Origin: Limnephilus marmoratus
Taxonomy: Eukaryota; Arthropoda; Insecta; Trichoptera; Limnephilidae
NCBI GenBank assembly: GCA_917880885.1
Contig: OU862928.1
Location: forward strand, 6,529,721 to 6,593,720
DNA length: 64,000 nucleotides
Reading direction: 5' to 3'
In this document: positions 43,291-54,068 of the stretch, one piece after another
How the letters are laid out: each line of letters opens with the position of its first letter
Position numbering within the stretch: position 1 is the stretch's first letter
Made by a program: the position numbers and the translations under genes
Notes under the pieces: model-generated
What the model saw: the letters and a program-made list of their open reading frames with translations, nothing else
What the model was told of the DNA's origin: nothing
The model's database searches: none

Positions 43291-44345
43291 TGGCATTCGA
43301 ATTCCCCTTCTTCCAGTCTACCACCCCGATGCTCTAAACGCCCCAGAAAACCGACCTCAGAGTCCCAAACACATTAAAGGTCCCCGAATCGTTATTTGGG
43401 GTCCCGTTTAAAAGGTTTTTCTTTTAATTTCGTAATGGTTTGAAAACAATTTGTATGCTAATATCATATTTGGAAGTGCCCAACCCAAACATTTGCACGC
43501 CGCTCTTATTTGGATTAGGGTAAGTTTAGTGTGAAAGTAAAGTGGAGGTTTACCGATAACCTAACATTAACACACAAAACCTTTTAGCTTTTCACGTTTA
43601 ACCTCTTATATTTATTTAATTTACCGTAAGCAAAACACCGCTGTAGAGACAAGAGATATGAAATGTTGTAAGGGTGTTCAATTGCAAGAGTGAGAGCACA
43701 ACAATTTTCCTTACCTCTGGGAAATCTGCAAAAAACGTTTCAAAATGTATGATAGTTTGAGGTACAAGACATAGATGGCTCTAGTAAAGATAGATCTTAG
43801 AGGTTATGGACTTATACGATAGATGTCGGTAGTATATCGGTTTGCCCCTCCATGTTTTTTTTTCAGGTTCTCCATAAAACAGTTATACACCAAATTATTA
43901 CGAAGAAAATTACAAAATTTAAGAGAAAAAAAATTCCAAGGGGGCAGTTTCACTATGTTGAGACGTATGTCAAAAGATAGTTACTGAACTTTTCTATAGG
44001 TAACATTGAAGATGTCGATGCTCAATGCAGAATCGTTAAGAGTATACGCGTAAGGGACATATTGGTTAATCTCCTTCAACATAGGTGGATTCAATACATT
44101 ACCGGAGATCAGCTTAAAAAAATTTTTCCCCAAAATATTTTTGGGCGGGATTCTAAGGTATTAAGATCGAACATTCCTGTTAAGAACAACGATGGATACA
44201 GGAATGGGTAGTACGTTTATTCCGTTTATTTATTTTATTTGTAGTACGTTTACCTACTATTAGTTTATTTCGCCACTACGCCATTTACAACGTAGAAACT
44301 TTCTCTCTTATTGTAATGCATTTTTCCTTAAATTTATCTATTTAC
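43291..44345. other. No gene recognised
   Basis: A short 'gtttatttattttatttgta' run is near 44226. No coding frame is recognised. Confidence 0.35.
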
Positions 44346-45542
44346 TAGTGATGTGCCGGATCGTTCAAAATGTATATCCGCGGATACGGATCCGAATACG
44401 GATATTTGGTGCCAAGATACGAATATGGATACGGATCTTTATTTTCTTATTCAATCGGTGACAGCGCGCGAGACCTTGAAACGCCGCAACAACGGTATGG
44501 TAACTTAATACGATAAAGTATTTAATTACAAGAAATAAAAAAAATCTGAACGGAATTTAATAGCTTTTAATAGGCCACTTGCATGGATTTTATAAAGACT
44601 TGGAAAAAATCGTGCGGATAGATTTTTTTACTAAGAATACTGAAATGTTAGTAAAAAATTTTAGAAATGTACCGTTTTTTTTATTTTTAAATAAATAAAT
44701 CCATTATTTGGGCACGTGACGTCCCGTCTCCGAAAATGTTCCTATAAATTTTATAAAATTCCACACTGATTTATTTTATGTGGCATCACTTTGATTATAG
44801 TCGATTTTTTGAATTTGACATTTAACGTTCACTAGATCTATTGTTTGTTCTCTGCGAACTTATCATTTGGTTTGACTTTTTGACAGATGTTCTGAAAAGA
44901 ACCCCGTACATTTCACGCTGTCCGTTCGTGTTTTAGAAGTACAATGATAATTGTGCGGATTTTAACAAAATCAAATTTTATAATATTCTTAATATTATAA
45001 AATTTACAAGTACAAGTATATTAAAATTGATTAAGTAATATAGACGTTGAATATTATAATGATTTATGATTAAAAAGATGGATCAAGGAAAAAAATATTT
45101 ATGAGATTTAATATTTTTGGTATGCCTCGTTATTCTTCTGTGCCATTCTTGTGGAAAAGATTTTTTTTTTTTTAAATGATTTTCAGCTATGTAATTATCG
45201 TTTTTACGCACCCATAAAATTATGTCCCGTCTTTCCGGTTTATAAAAAATGGTCTGATTTTCCAAATTAAAATTTTCAAAAAATCGCCAGTGTTTCAAAA
45301 ATACGATCAAAAATACAGAATGTCTTAGAATATTTGCCTGAACCGGATTTTTTTTTTTAAATGTGATGCAAGTGGCCTATTCTACCTAACCACCTATATA
45401 TTGCATTTCATCCTATCAAAATTGAAAAATAATTAGGTAAAAGATCCGCGAGAAAAGTAAAAAAAATAACGGATACGGATACTGATCTTTCTTCTCCCTC
45501 GGATATCCGCGGATACGGATACGGATATCCAGAACGTCACTA
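44346..45542. mobile_element. hAT-like element with 'ggatacggatatcc' subterminal repeats
   Basis: The left end TAGTGATGTGCCGGAT and the inverse of the right end TAGTGACGTTCTGGAT are similar. Both ends continue into runs of GGATACGGAT and GGATATCCGCGG. A clear 8-bp duplication is not visible. The interior is mostly taken by a second element (44571-45379). Confidence 0.6.
44571..45379. mobile_element. Nested TIR element inside the hAT-like element
   Basis: The ends are TAGGCCACTTGCATG and the inverse of the right end, TAGGCCACTTGCATC. It holds a 75-codon minus frame (45310-45083; IILWVRKNDNYIAENHLKKK) that I do not recognise. Confidence 0.6.
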
Positions 45543-45599
45543 ATACCTCCTTTCATATGATAAAAAAGATAACTGGTAATTATCTTTTTATAGTTTATC

Positions 45600-45695
45600 T
45601 TTTTTTATTTAAAAACTGTCTCTGTATTATAAACTTGTCATGTAAAAGCCCATCAGGGCGTTGAAAATTAATAAATAAATAAAAAATAAATAAAT
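45600..45695 (+). repeat. LINE 3' tail with hairpin and (AAAT)n
   Basis: 'aagcccatcagggcgttg' (a small hairpin) is followed by 'aataaataaataaaaaataa'. Confidence 0.5.
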
Positions 45696-45713
45696 GTTCA
45701 GAACCCAACGACG

Positions 45714-46131
45714 ACCTCCGTAGCCCAGTGGTTAAGACTCTTGACTCACAGTCCGGAGGTCGCGGGTTCAAACCCGGCATGCGCAAATAAATTTTATTTG
45801 ATTAATATGTGTTATTTCACAATTAATTCATTTAAAATAATATATAGTATATTTGCGGCATGTTCCAGAGTGGAAGATACTATCAGTATCGCCCTGGTGT
45901 AAGACCACCATACAGAATTAAAACATTGCTTGAAAATGGCTTTAGCCGTGTTTGGTGACCAGATCTGAATAGCCAGGTACTTCCTAAGCTTCCTCTTCCC
46001 CACCTCCTTCCCCTCCCCACTACCTTCAGCCTCACAACATACCCCAATTGGGGATGCCATAGTCTCACTGGCTCCAGACGGGAGCAGTTGAGATTCTTGT
46101 GCGGTTATTCACTTTAAAAAAAAAAAAAAAA
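45714..46131 (+). repeat. SINE1 copy, full length, plus strand
   Basis: The tRNA-like head at 45716-45784 has A-box-like 'tagcccagtgg' and B-box-like 'gggttcaaaccc'. The linker 'aaataaattttatttgatta', a body with 'agtatcgccctggtgtaaga', and a 15-A tail at 46117-46131 follow. This copy shows most clearly which strand is sense. Confidence 0.85.
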
Positions 46132-46149
46132 CCCAGATGAGCTATTTTT

Positions 46150-46600
46150 ATATTAGCTCCACACAGGAGGCCACGAGGAAAATAATGTCCCGCGGGACTT
46201 GTACCATTCTGGAGATGCTGTATGGAGGATCTGAAAAAGAAGGAGAGGAAGTGATGGAATGGAAAATGGAATAAAAAATAGGACAATGTGTCCAGGAGTA
46301 AACGACGTACCAATCCATCCTTCCCACTGCGGTGCAAGGTAATGTTCCGAGAGAGTAGGGCTGGAGAAGTCAAATAGACTACCTCAACCATTCTCTCCCG
46401 ATCTGGCCTGCCAGTTGGTGGACAGATATCTACGTCCGTCGCCAAGAATCGGACAATGCTCACCCCTTGATCCCGGGCACCTCTGCTAAGTCACTAAACG
46501 TAACGAACCACTTGGAGTGACTTCTGGCAGAGGTGTTGGTTTTCCAATGAATGGTTCCCGGGGCGGCGGTACCCATACCCGCCTCCCAAATTGATAGGTT
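46150..46600 (-). repeat. SINE2 copy, full length with tail
   Basis: 'agctccacacaggaggccac' (tail) through 'cgatctggcctgccagttgg' to 'ggcggcggtacccatacccg'. Confidence 0.8.
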
Positions 46601-46877
46601 TCTAGTAACACAGAGATTTTGAGATTATAACAGAGAGGACGTTAGTCTCCAGGCCGTCCTACATACTCGTTCACGATTATAAGAGTGTCTAGTCTATATA
46701 AATACAAAGGGTTATGTTATGAATGGTAAAAGGAGGATAAAAAACGAAATTAAAATGGAAATTGTGAGATTAAATTCCTAATGTAAAATTACTATTTACT
46801 AATCATCACCTTGGTTCCCCGCAGATAGCCAAACAACTCTAACATGGACTGACTAAAGTATGGTGAAAAATAAAGTA
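46601..46877. other. No gene recognised
   Basis: Nothing recognisable is seen. Confidence 0.3.
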
Positions 46878-48590
46878 CACTAGTGGACTTAAGTGTGGAC
46901 ACTTTTCAAGAGTTCTTGTATCTTGTCGTTTGCCTTATAAAAACAACAACTTATTTTGTTACGGAACCCTTCTATGTTTTTTTTTCGTGTTCCTTGTGCT
47001 ATAGTTGATTAATAAAAGTACCGTACGATATGCCATATGGTTATACAAAATTCTTATCACTCTTTATGAGAAATGGGAGCCAACGCCATTAAAACAACCA
47101 ATTTTTGAGAATAATGTTTTTGAGTTTTGGCAACCCTAAAATGTCTCGTCTTCTGTCTAAACCAACCACAAAGTGTAGAAGATCGTCGTGTGCTCTAATC
47201 AGGACACTTTAAGATGCAACACGATTAAGTTTTACACCCTTGTTAGTCAGTCATCCATTAAAGAAAAGTGATATTGTTTTTTTTTTAATAAATATTATTA
47301 AAATGGCTCTTAAGGTGCCAAAACGTGCCAATTGGTCGCCCAAAGAGAAGCAGAGCTGTTGCACTTCGTGAAAAAGGCTACACATACGAAGAAATTGCAA
47401 AAATATTGGGTGGTGGAGGTGCCAAGTCTGGAGTAAGAAAGGTTTGCCAACGCTGCAAGGAGTCTAAAACTACAAAAACAGTCCGAAAATCGACCAAAAT
47501 CCAAAGGTTACGCCACAAAATGAAAGGAACATGTGTTGCCTTACCCTGCAGAACCATCGTCAAACATCCAAAGATATTAACAAGGTCGTTAAAGCTGCTT
47601 GACTCGATATTATTGATATGACATTTAGGAAGAAATTACGCAAGAATAATAAAAGTCTAACCAAAACATGAAACAGAGGCATAAACGGCTGAAATGGGCT
47701 GTAACACATAAGGAATGGACCTCAGAAGACTGGGCAAAGGTGATATGGAGTGTTGAGACCAAAATTTTCACTTTTGAGAGTGATGGAATCAAATTTGTTC
47801 GTTGCCATCAAGTTGAAGATGTGATAACAGAATGCACTACTGCGACAATGAAACTTCCTCTGAGTGTAATGGTGTGGGCTTGCATGATAAGGGATATTTT
47901 TGGACGTCTGGGAGTGGTAGAAGGCACAATTAAGGCTGTAAGTCATCAAAATGTGATTCAGGAGCCAAAATTATTGCTCAGCACAATGATTTGTTCGAGG
48001 AGAACCGTGGTAAATACAATTTCTAGCAGCATGGACCCCCATGCCGCATAGCAAAACGAGCATAAAATGCTTCCAGAACCACCATATTGTTGTTCTACCT
48101 TGGCCAGGGAACCATCTGGGCTTGAATCTTTTTGAAAATCTCTGGTCTAGAATGAAAGTACTGGTCTCAAGTCGCAAATCCAGCAATAAAAGAGAAATAA
48201 TTGAAATAATTTTTTCAAACATGGTTCCATGTCATCAATCCTGGAAATTTGTGACGTTTTGTGGACTCCATGCCTAGAAGACTTTAGGAAGTTATTAAAC
48301 TTAAAGAATTTCCAACGAAATATAATATTAAATGCTAATTTGAAATATTATGCAAAATCTTCGTAATTAATAAATAATTTGTGTTTTGCCATGTCGTTGT
48401 TTTATTAAGCATTTTTGTTATTTTTCTAAAAAAAACATTTAAATCTATTCAAAATTTAACAGTATAATATGTTGTTGAATCAATTAGCTAACAAAATTAT
48501 ACCTAAAACCCAATATGATTTAAAAAAGAGCGAATGAACATCAAATATAAGAAATTTATGAAAAGTGTCCATACTTAAGTCCACCACAAG
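46878..48590 (+). mobile_element. Tc1-like transposon, decayed
   Basis: The left end has 'gtggacttaagtgtggacac' followed by 'ttttca'. The right end (inverse) has 'gtggacttaagtatggacac' followed by 'ttttca'. A TA precedes the left end at 46876-46877; the right TA is lost. Length about 1.7 kb, usual for Tc1-like elements. Confidence 0.85.
47304..48277 (+). pseudogene. Tc1-like transposase, frameshifted
   Basis: The helix-turn-helix region (47325-47621) reads IGRPKRSRAVALREKGYTYE and EIAKILG. The middle (47668-48051) reads RHKRLKWAVTHKEWTSEDWA, then VIWSVETKI, where the first catalytic Asp of the usual W-S-D-E is Val. A second Asp may survive in MDPHAA. The last block (48041-48277) reads NHHIVVLPWPGNHLGLNLFE then NLW, with the catalytic Glu of the DD34E triad present. 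At least three frame changes and the lost Asp make it inactive. Confidence 0.85.
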
Positions 48591-48754
48591 ACATTGAAAC
48601 ACGTAAAAAGTATGTATTGTCATGACAAAAAACATTTAACAAGAGATTTTTTTCCAAAAATGAAAATACTTCGCCTTTATTAGTTTCATAGTGATGGATT
48701 ATGGTTAATGAGGAAATGAAAGTCTTAACCCTAAAATAGAAATTTTAAACATCG
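48591..48754. other. No gene recognised
   Basis: Nothing recognisable is seen. Confidence 0.3.
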
Positions 48755-48850
48755 AAAAACTCCTTGTCGTACGGGTGTGATATAATAAAAGCCAGCTCCA
48801 GCCATGTTTGATGGCCAGATCTGATTAGGCAGGTACTTTACGTTCTTCTT
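48755..48850 (+). repeat. SINE1 fragment
   Basis: 'tgatggccagatctgattag' and 'gcaggtactttacg' match the middle of SINE1 in plus orientation. Confidence 0.45.
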
Positions 48851-48867
48851 TATTTTTGCATGAACTC

Positions 48868-49115
48868 CACTCAAGACGTCCTGAGGAAAATAATTTTCCT
48901 CAGAGGTAAGGAACACAGAAGCAAAGCACAGAGGCAAATCATTCTAGTTGACAGTTGAACTCTAGAACGAGTCATAATATGGGACATGTGACAAATGTTC
49001 ACATTCACATTTGTATACAAGTGTTGGGCAACGTTTGACTTGTTTCCTGACTCTGACAAAGGAATCAATGACGCTAGTTCCTCAAGACCTTCCATTGAAA
49101 TATCGGTAGAATAGG
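48868..49115 (-). pseudogene. Jockey-like LINE C-terminal fragment with internal deletion
   Basis: On the minus strand: MEGLEELASLIPLSESGNKS, then CHMSHIMTRSRVQLSTR. It matches the copy at 50348 (EELASLIP, CHMRTGRF), but about 100 bases are missing before the tail (48868-48905, 'cctgaggaaaataattttcc'). Confidence 0.65.
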
Positions 49116-49417
49116 GACATCATTACAGACGCTAGTATTACTATGTGTATTCATTTTGTTGATATTTAATAGTTCTAGATTTAGATGCTAGCATTACTAT
49201 GTGTATCTAATGAATTTTTGGTTTTAATTTGTAAATTCCTTGATAACTGTATTTCAACTCCCAATAATTCTTATTTGATTATATGTATTTATGTTTTAAT
49301 ATGTATCTATGTGCTCGATTATGTACACGTATGCGATTGCCTGTGTGAATGTATGTGCGCATATGCGTGTATGTGTGTATGAACATAACTGTGTTTATGT
49401 ATGTACATATATGTAAA

Positions 49418-49423
<6 letters not shown>

Positions 49424-49458
<35 letters not shown>
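49424..49458. repeat. (TA)n microsatellite
   Basis: About 16 TA units, preceded by a TATG/TGTG-rich tract from 49280. Confidence 0.9.
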
Positions 49459-49462
<4 letters not shown>

Positions 49463-49559
49463 CCTCCTCGGAACAGACTTAGTCTAGTGAGGCGGGCTAC
49501 TAACTTGTTTGTATATGATTATTGTTACAATAAACGCCCAGGTTGCCGGCATTAAAAAA

Positions 49560-49630
49560 AAAAAAAAATTCTCACCCGACGCCTGTGCTCTAAAGGTTGC
49601 AATCCGTTTGTTGAGTTCATTTCCCCCTAA
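49560..49630 (-). pseudogene. Jockey-like LINE short fragment
   Basis: The inverse of 'cacccgacgcctgtgctcta' is the block 'tagagcacgggcgtcgggtg' of the copy at 50348. An A-run precedes it. Confidence 0.45.
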
Positions 49631-49637
49631 ATTCCTC

Positions 49638-49982
49638 TTAACCACTGGAGCGCTTTTTGCCAAAATATGGCACTATTTAAAATACCTCAGATTGCCTTGC
49701 TGCCCATTTTGACAAATTTTCCCTTATTTGTAAGTAAGTAATTAAGTAGAAGTTAATGATTTTATAATATTTTTTTTATACATAAATCCTATGAATAATC
49801 GACAAAAGATAGGTAAATTCATTTGCTCTATAGAACTATAATCAGTTTGTATTTCTCCAAATTAAAATTCGGAGGTATTATTTTTTTTTGATGTGGTCGG
49901 AAGATATGTAGTAAATGATTACCATAAAATTTCGAGCAATCGGAGAAAAATTTTTAAATTGCGCTGTCGTTCCAGTGGTTAA
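49638..49982. mobile_element. TTAA MITE, 345 bp
   Basis: TTAA at both ends (49638-49641, 49979-49982). The terminal inverted repeats are CCACTGGAGCG and CCACTGGAACG. The interior phrase 'aatcgacaaaagataggt' is shared with 63503-64000. Confidence 0.8.
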
Positions 49983-50044
49983 CTTAACTTCCTAACATAA
50001 TAATTATTTACATAAAATAAAAATTTCCCCTTTATTTTCTCTTA

Positions 50045-50345
50045 CCAATCTCCTTCCTTTTTCCGCTACCTGCAGCCTCACAACATACCCCAATTGGGGT
50101 TGCCATAGTCTCACTGGCTCCAGATGGTTACAATCTCCAGTAGTTCACAATCGCCCTGGTGAAAGACCACCTTTCAAAACGTTACTTGAAATGGCCCTAG
50201 CCGTGTTTGGGGACCAGTTCTGAATAACCAGGTACTTCCCAACTTTCCCCTTTCACATCGCGTTTCGCCTCCCACTACCTTCAGCTTCACAAAATACCCC
50301 AATTGGGGATGCCATAGTCTCACTGGATCATGACGGTAGGGGGGA
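50045..50345 (+). repeat. Two partial SINE1 copies in tandem
   Basis: 50062-50127 holds the 3' part ('cctcacaacataccccaatt'). 50145-50340 repeats the middle and the same 3' part ('ttcacaaaataccccaattg'). Confidence 0.65.
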
Positions 50346-50347
50346 GT

Positions 50348-50897
50348 AGTGATACAAATAGTACACAACTGCTAACCCTGTACAAACTACAAGAACACCC
50401 CACGGTTGAATTTGGCAGCCACCTCTGTTCTGGAGCCTCAAGATAACTGAAAAAAATCCTTCACTCTGTGCAGAGACGGACGGTCCTTCCGATAGATTCT
50501 CTTAGTTTAACAAACGGATTGCAATCTTTAGAGCACGGGCGTCGGGTGGGAATGCTATCCTTGTTCTACCGGTATTTCAATGGAAGATACTCCGAGGAAC
50601 TAGCGTCACTGATCCCTTCGACACCGGTGCATAGTCGGGAAACGCCAAACGCGTGCCAAACATATGTACACGGTTGACATTTGTCACATGAGAACGGGTC
50701 GCTTCACTCGTTCTTGTGTTGTTCTTTGCCGGCCTTTGTGTTTCCTCCTTCCTACAACATGGGTCTCTTCAAGACCAATGTTCATTCCTTCCTTTCCTCA
50801 TAAAGACCCTCCACACAGCATCTCAAATGACATAGACCCTGAGGGAAATTATTTTCCTCAGGACCTCCAGTGTGGAGTTAATGTAAAAAAAAACATT
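50348..50897 (+). pseudogene. Jockey-like LINE ORF2 C-terminus with stem-loop 3' tail
   Basis: It begins at 'tacacaactgctaaccctgt'. The frame 50468-50677 reads LEHGRRVGMLSLFYRYFNGR then YSEELASLIPSTPVHSRETP. The next frame reads DICHMRTGRFTRS and LFKTNVHSFL-type C-terminal sequence. The 3' tail (50796-50897) has CTCCACAC pairing GTGTGGAG and an inner CCTGAGG pairing CCTCAGG, then poly-A. The tail is shared with SINE2. Confidence 0.85.
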
Positions 50898-51244
50898 AAT
50901 TAAAGTACAGTATTAATAACAAAATAAAAAAATTATTTTAAAATATAAAGCTTCGTTTATTCGAAGGTTAATAAAAATAATGAATTAATATTCGGAATTC
51001 GAATTCCGAATTAATACAAAGGAAATAAAAGCCTCTTCTTGCAAACGTATTATTTGATTAGCTACGATCCGTCTTACAAGGACGTGGAGGGGTTTGCGAA
51101 GGGGGTCGGTTGGCCCCCACCGCCACCCCCTGTAGAAATTATTACTAAGGGAAGTTGATATCATAATAATTTTGACAATGAGTGAATCTTGGAATTGTAT
51201 TAATAAGACAGTCCTAGCGAGAGTTCGTACGGACATCATTGATA

Positions 51245-51345
51245 TTGTTCAAAGTCAAATTGGGTCACTAAACATGGATGAAGCCATTCCAAGTAACGCT
51301 TAAAGTCAGAATGGTGGTTTTTCAGGGTGGTAAGCGTTAAAAAAC
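51245..51345 (-). repeat. Decayed SINE1 fragment
   Basis: 'gggtcactaaacatggatga' and 'gtcagaatggtggtttttca' match the SINE1 middle. Confidence 0.45.
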
Positions 51346-51369
51346 AATGAAAATCAGTAGATGATTTGA

Positions 51370-51530
51370 AAGGGAGATATGTAAATGCGAATAATGTTAA
51401 AGAGAGCGCACTAATGTTAAAAAGCGATTATAATTCGAAATTTGTGAAAATATTTAATTAAACACGACTCGTGAAAAATTCCTCCAAAAACACTGTGAAT
51501 TTTTTCATACATTTAACCACTCCGACCCCT
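51370..51530 (-). mobile_element. Fragment of the TTAA MITE family seen at 29026
   Basis: The inverse of 'aaacacgactcgtgaaaaat' and 'cactgtgaattttttcatac' occurs inside the element at 29026-29446. Termini are lost. Confidence 0.5.
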
Positions 51531-51639
51531 AAGCTTGTTAACATGACAATATAACAATTGCATTCAAGTATAACAAGCTTGTTTTCAACCTAACGAGTGT
51601 GTTCCCACAAAAATCGTTATAACTCCATAATTATTCTAA

Positions 51640-51995
51640 TAACAACCCTAAAACAAAATATAGAAAATCCATATTAAATCAATCTTCACATTTGTTTTCA
51701 AATTTGTTCGTAGAAACTCTACGAACTCAAACAAAAAAAATAACAGAAATAAATAAATTTAAAACAAAAGTAAAAATATGGTTGAGAGAACAAAGTGAAA
51801 ATGAACTATCAAACATACTGAAGACCATGTAAAGACAACTGGATACTAAATACAAATGTGGATAAACTACAGGCCGCCTCAGAACAGGAAACCCTAGTGA
51901 GGAGGACTGTGGAAAAAAAAACCTTAATATAATAAAATTTATAAATACGTTTTGTACAAATTTTGCTATAGATACTAATAAAAAAAAATAAAAAA
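51640..51995 (+). pseudogene. Non-LTR retrotransposon 3' end
   Basis: A short C-terminal coding remnant ('aaagtaaaaatatggttgag') is followed by a 3' UTR and tail 'agatactaataaaaaaaaat'. It is the same type of end as the LINE at 33120. Confidence 0.5.
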
Positions 51996-52189
51996 AAAGA
52001 CATTAAACAGACTTATTTTCTAGAAACAGTTTTAATCATATTTATTTATACTGGGATTTTACCGGCCAGTTGTAAAAACTCTAGGGTATAAAATCTGTCA
52101 AGATTTTGTGTAAATTGGTTGTAATGTAAATGAGAATATCTGTATGTAGTGGAGAGGATTAGATTTGTGTGCAAATTAACATATGGCGG

Positions 52190-52345
52190 TGGTTATAAAG
52201 GTTGGATAACCATCCAGTAGATGGCGTTGTGTTTCATTAGCCACAGCCACGCGTTGCCGGATCAGCTAGTATACTATATATTATTTTATATGAATTCATC
52301 GTGAAATAACACAAATTAATGAAACAAAATTTAATTATTATTTTT
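52190..52345 (-). repeat. RTE-type head fragment joined to SINE1 linker
   Basis: The inverse of 52200-52270 ('tagctgatccggcaacgcgt') resembles the start of the 3' element at 11411. It is followed by the SINE1 linker ('atatattattttatatgaat'). Confidence 0.45.
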
Positions 52346-52402
52346 AATTGATAAACTAATGTTTAAGACAAGATTTTTATGCATATCACAAAGGTTATCA
52401 AT

Positions 52403-52613
52403 TATTATAAGCAATAATTATTAGCCTAAAACACTCATCTACATTGAAAAAATCTCCCGAGAAAAGATACATGCCGCCGATAAGCCGACGTAGCTCAATG
52501 GTAGAGCATTTACCACGAAATCAGAAGGACGCGGGTTCGAGTCCCGTCGGCGGCTCGTATCTTTTCTCGGGAGATTTTTTTTAAGTGTTTTAGTGTAATA
52601 ATTATTACTTATA
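52403..52613. repeat. Palindromic tRNA-derived unit
   Basis: Arms 52404-52478 and 52548-52613 are inverted, with 24 perfect bases from 'aaaaaatctcccgag' to 'aaaagatac' and further imperfect pairing outward. Between them is a tRNA-like segment, 52484-52554 (+). Its acceptor GCCGACG/CGGCGGC is 6 of 7 paired, its D-arm is GCTC/GAGC, and its T-arm contains ttcgagt. The anticodon arm pairs poorly. Confidence 0.75.
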
Positions 52614-52924
52614 ATAAATAAAATTTAATTTATATTATAAATCGGTAAAAATTCGGAATGCGGGGTTTACTCAAGGGCGATACTGGGAGTATTAACCTCT
52701 TTGAAACGTGCCGTAAGGATGCAAAGATATTTATATCCTTCAGTGAAGGAAAGTTTTTTATGGAAAGTTACCTGAGAGCCAGTTTTACATAAAATTTAAA
52801 TCCCTCCGACGAAAAGCAACATCATTTTAAAAGCGAAAACTTATGCGGGAAGAATATGGCGTCAAACGTAAACGTATGAAGAAAAATGGATACCAGTATA
52901 TTTAAATTAAAGTTCATTGAATTA

Positions 52925-53230
52925 TACTTTTTAATTTTTTTTTTTTTTTTTACAGTGAATACCGCACAAGAATCTCAACTGCTCCCGTCTGGAGCCAGTG
53001 AGACTATGGCATCCCCAATTGGGGTATGTTGTGAGGCTGAAGGTAGCGGGGAGGGGAAGGAGGTGGGGAAGAGGAAGGTTGGGAAGTACCTGGCTATTCA
53101 GATCTGGTCACTAAACACGGCTAAAGCCATTTTCAAGCAACGTTTTAATTCTGAATGGTGGTCTTACACCAGGGCGATACTGATAGTATCTTCCACTCTG
53201 GAACATGCCGCAAATATACTATATATAATA
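52925..53230 (-). repeat. SINE1 copy without tRNA-like head
   Basis: A poly-T of about 18 bases (the A-tail on the minus strand) precedes 'gtgaataccgcacaagaatc', and the body runs to 'ccgcaaatatactatatata'. The head is replaced by unrelated sequence. The long plus frame here is a shadow. Confidence 0.75.
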
Positions 53231-53557
53231 ACTGAAAAATTAAAAAAAAATAGTTTTCGATGAATAAATGGGAGATAAATACTTAATTACTTTCTCACAA
53301 GTAGTAGATGTTTTCAACTGCACGGAGTAAGTAATAAGAAGGCTATAATAACATAGCTAAAATAATTATAATCAATGTTAACATAATTCTGCATTGGTTT
53401 AGAATAATTTAATTAGCATATTTCCACAAAATTATATGTTTATCACAATATATTCATAAAAGCCTCTACAGGCGTATAAAATACATAAATTATACAAAAT
53501 TCTAAATATGGAAAACTTAGTTACTTAGTTTTTTAGTCGTTAAAACTAGTTTATATA
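53231..53557. other. No gene recognised; possible LINE tail
   Basis: 'gcctctacaggcgtataaaa' near 53463 resembles the hairpin of LINE tails. Nothing else is seen. Confidence 0.3.
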
Positions 53558-54024
53558 TTGGGTCCTTACATGTGAAATTGGCGTTTTGCCGTACTGGCAA
53601 CTTTGATCTCAAATATCTTCTCTTTGGTTAGGAATTCCAAATTCAAATTTATACAGCTATTTACTCATGTATTTGTGTTTCGAAAATTATAATTAATTTG
53701 TTTTTTCCATAATTGTTTTTTTTTCTTTGCGTCACTTAGTTAACAAAATGGAAAACTTGAAATATCGCGTTATTTACGAGTTCGAGTTCCACCGTGGCAC
53801 CAGTGCTGCAGAAACGGCTCGAAGGATTAATGATGTGTATGGCGACGGTGCCGCAAAAGAAAACACAGTGCGTTTTTGGTTCCAACGTTTAACTACCTAC
53901 GAGATGGCAAAAGTGCATAGACAGCAATGGTACATACTTTGATTAAATAAATATACTATATTAAAAAAAAATCGACTTTATGTTCCTCCCATACAAAACG
54001 CCAATTTCATATGTAAGGACCTAA
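53558..54024 (+). mobile_element. Internally deleted mariner (467 bp)
   Basis: The ends TTGGGTCCTTACATGTGAAA and (inverse) TTAGGTCCTTACATATGAAA continue matching through 'ttggcgttttg', about 31 bases. TA flanks both sides (53556-53557, 54025-54026), as for mariner elements. Confidence 0.9.
53748..53942 (+). pseudogene. Mariner transposase: N-terminal helix-turn-helix joined to C-terminal tail
   Basis: From the ATG at 53748 (MENLKYRVIYEFEFHRGTSA, then AETARRINDVYGDGAAKENT and VRFWFQR) this is the N-terminal DNA-binding region of mariner-family transposases. An in-frame ATG at 53727 is also possible. At about 53887 the frame changes. In another frame the final residues PTRWQKCIDSNGTYFD and TAA follow, the normal transposase C-terminus. 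The DD-type catalytic domain is deleted. The ORF as read ends at 53942. Confidence 0.85.
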
Positions 54025-54068
54025 TATTAATTTTGAATTAAAATGCTTGCTCAAAATAAGTTTGCTGA

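Noticed and set aside
52484..52554. Functional tRNA gene
   Set aside because: The anticodon stem does not pair properly and the unit sits in a palindromic repeat, so it is a tRNA-derived SINE head.
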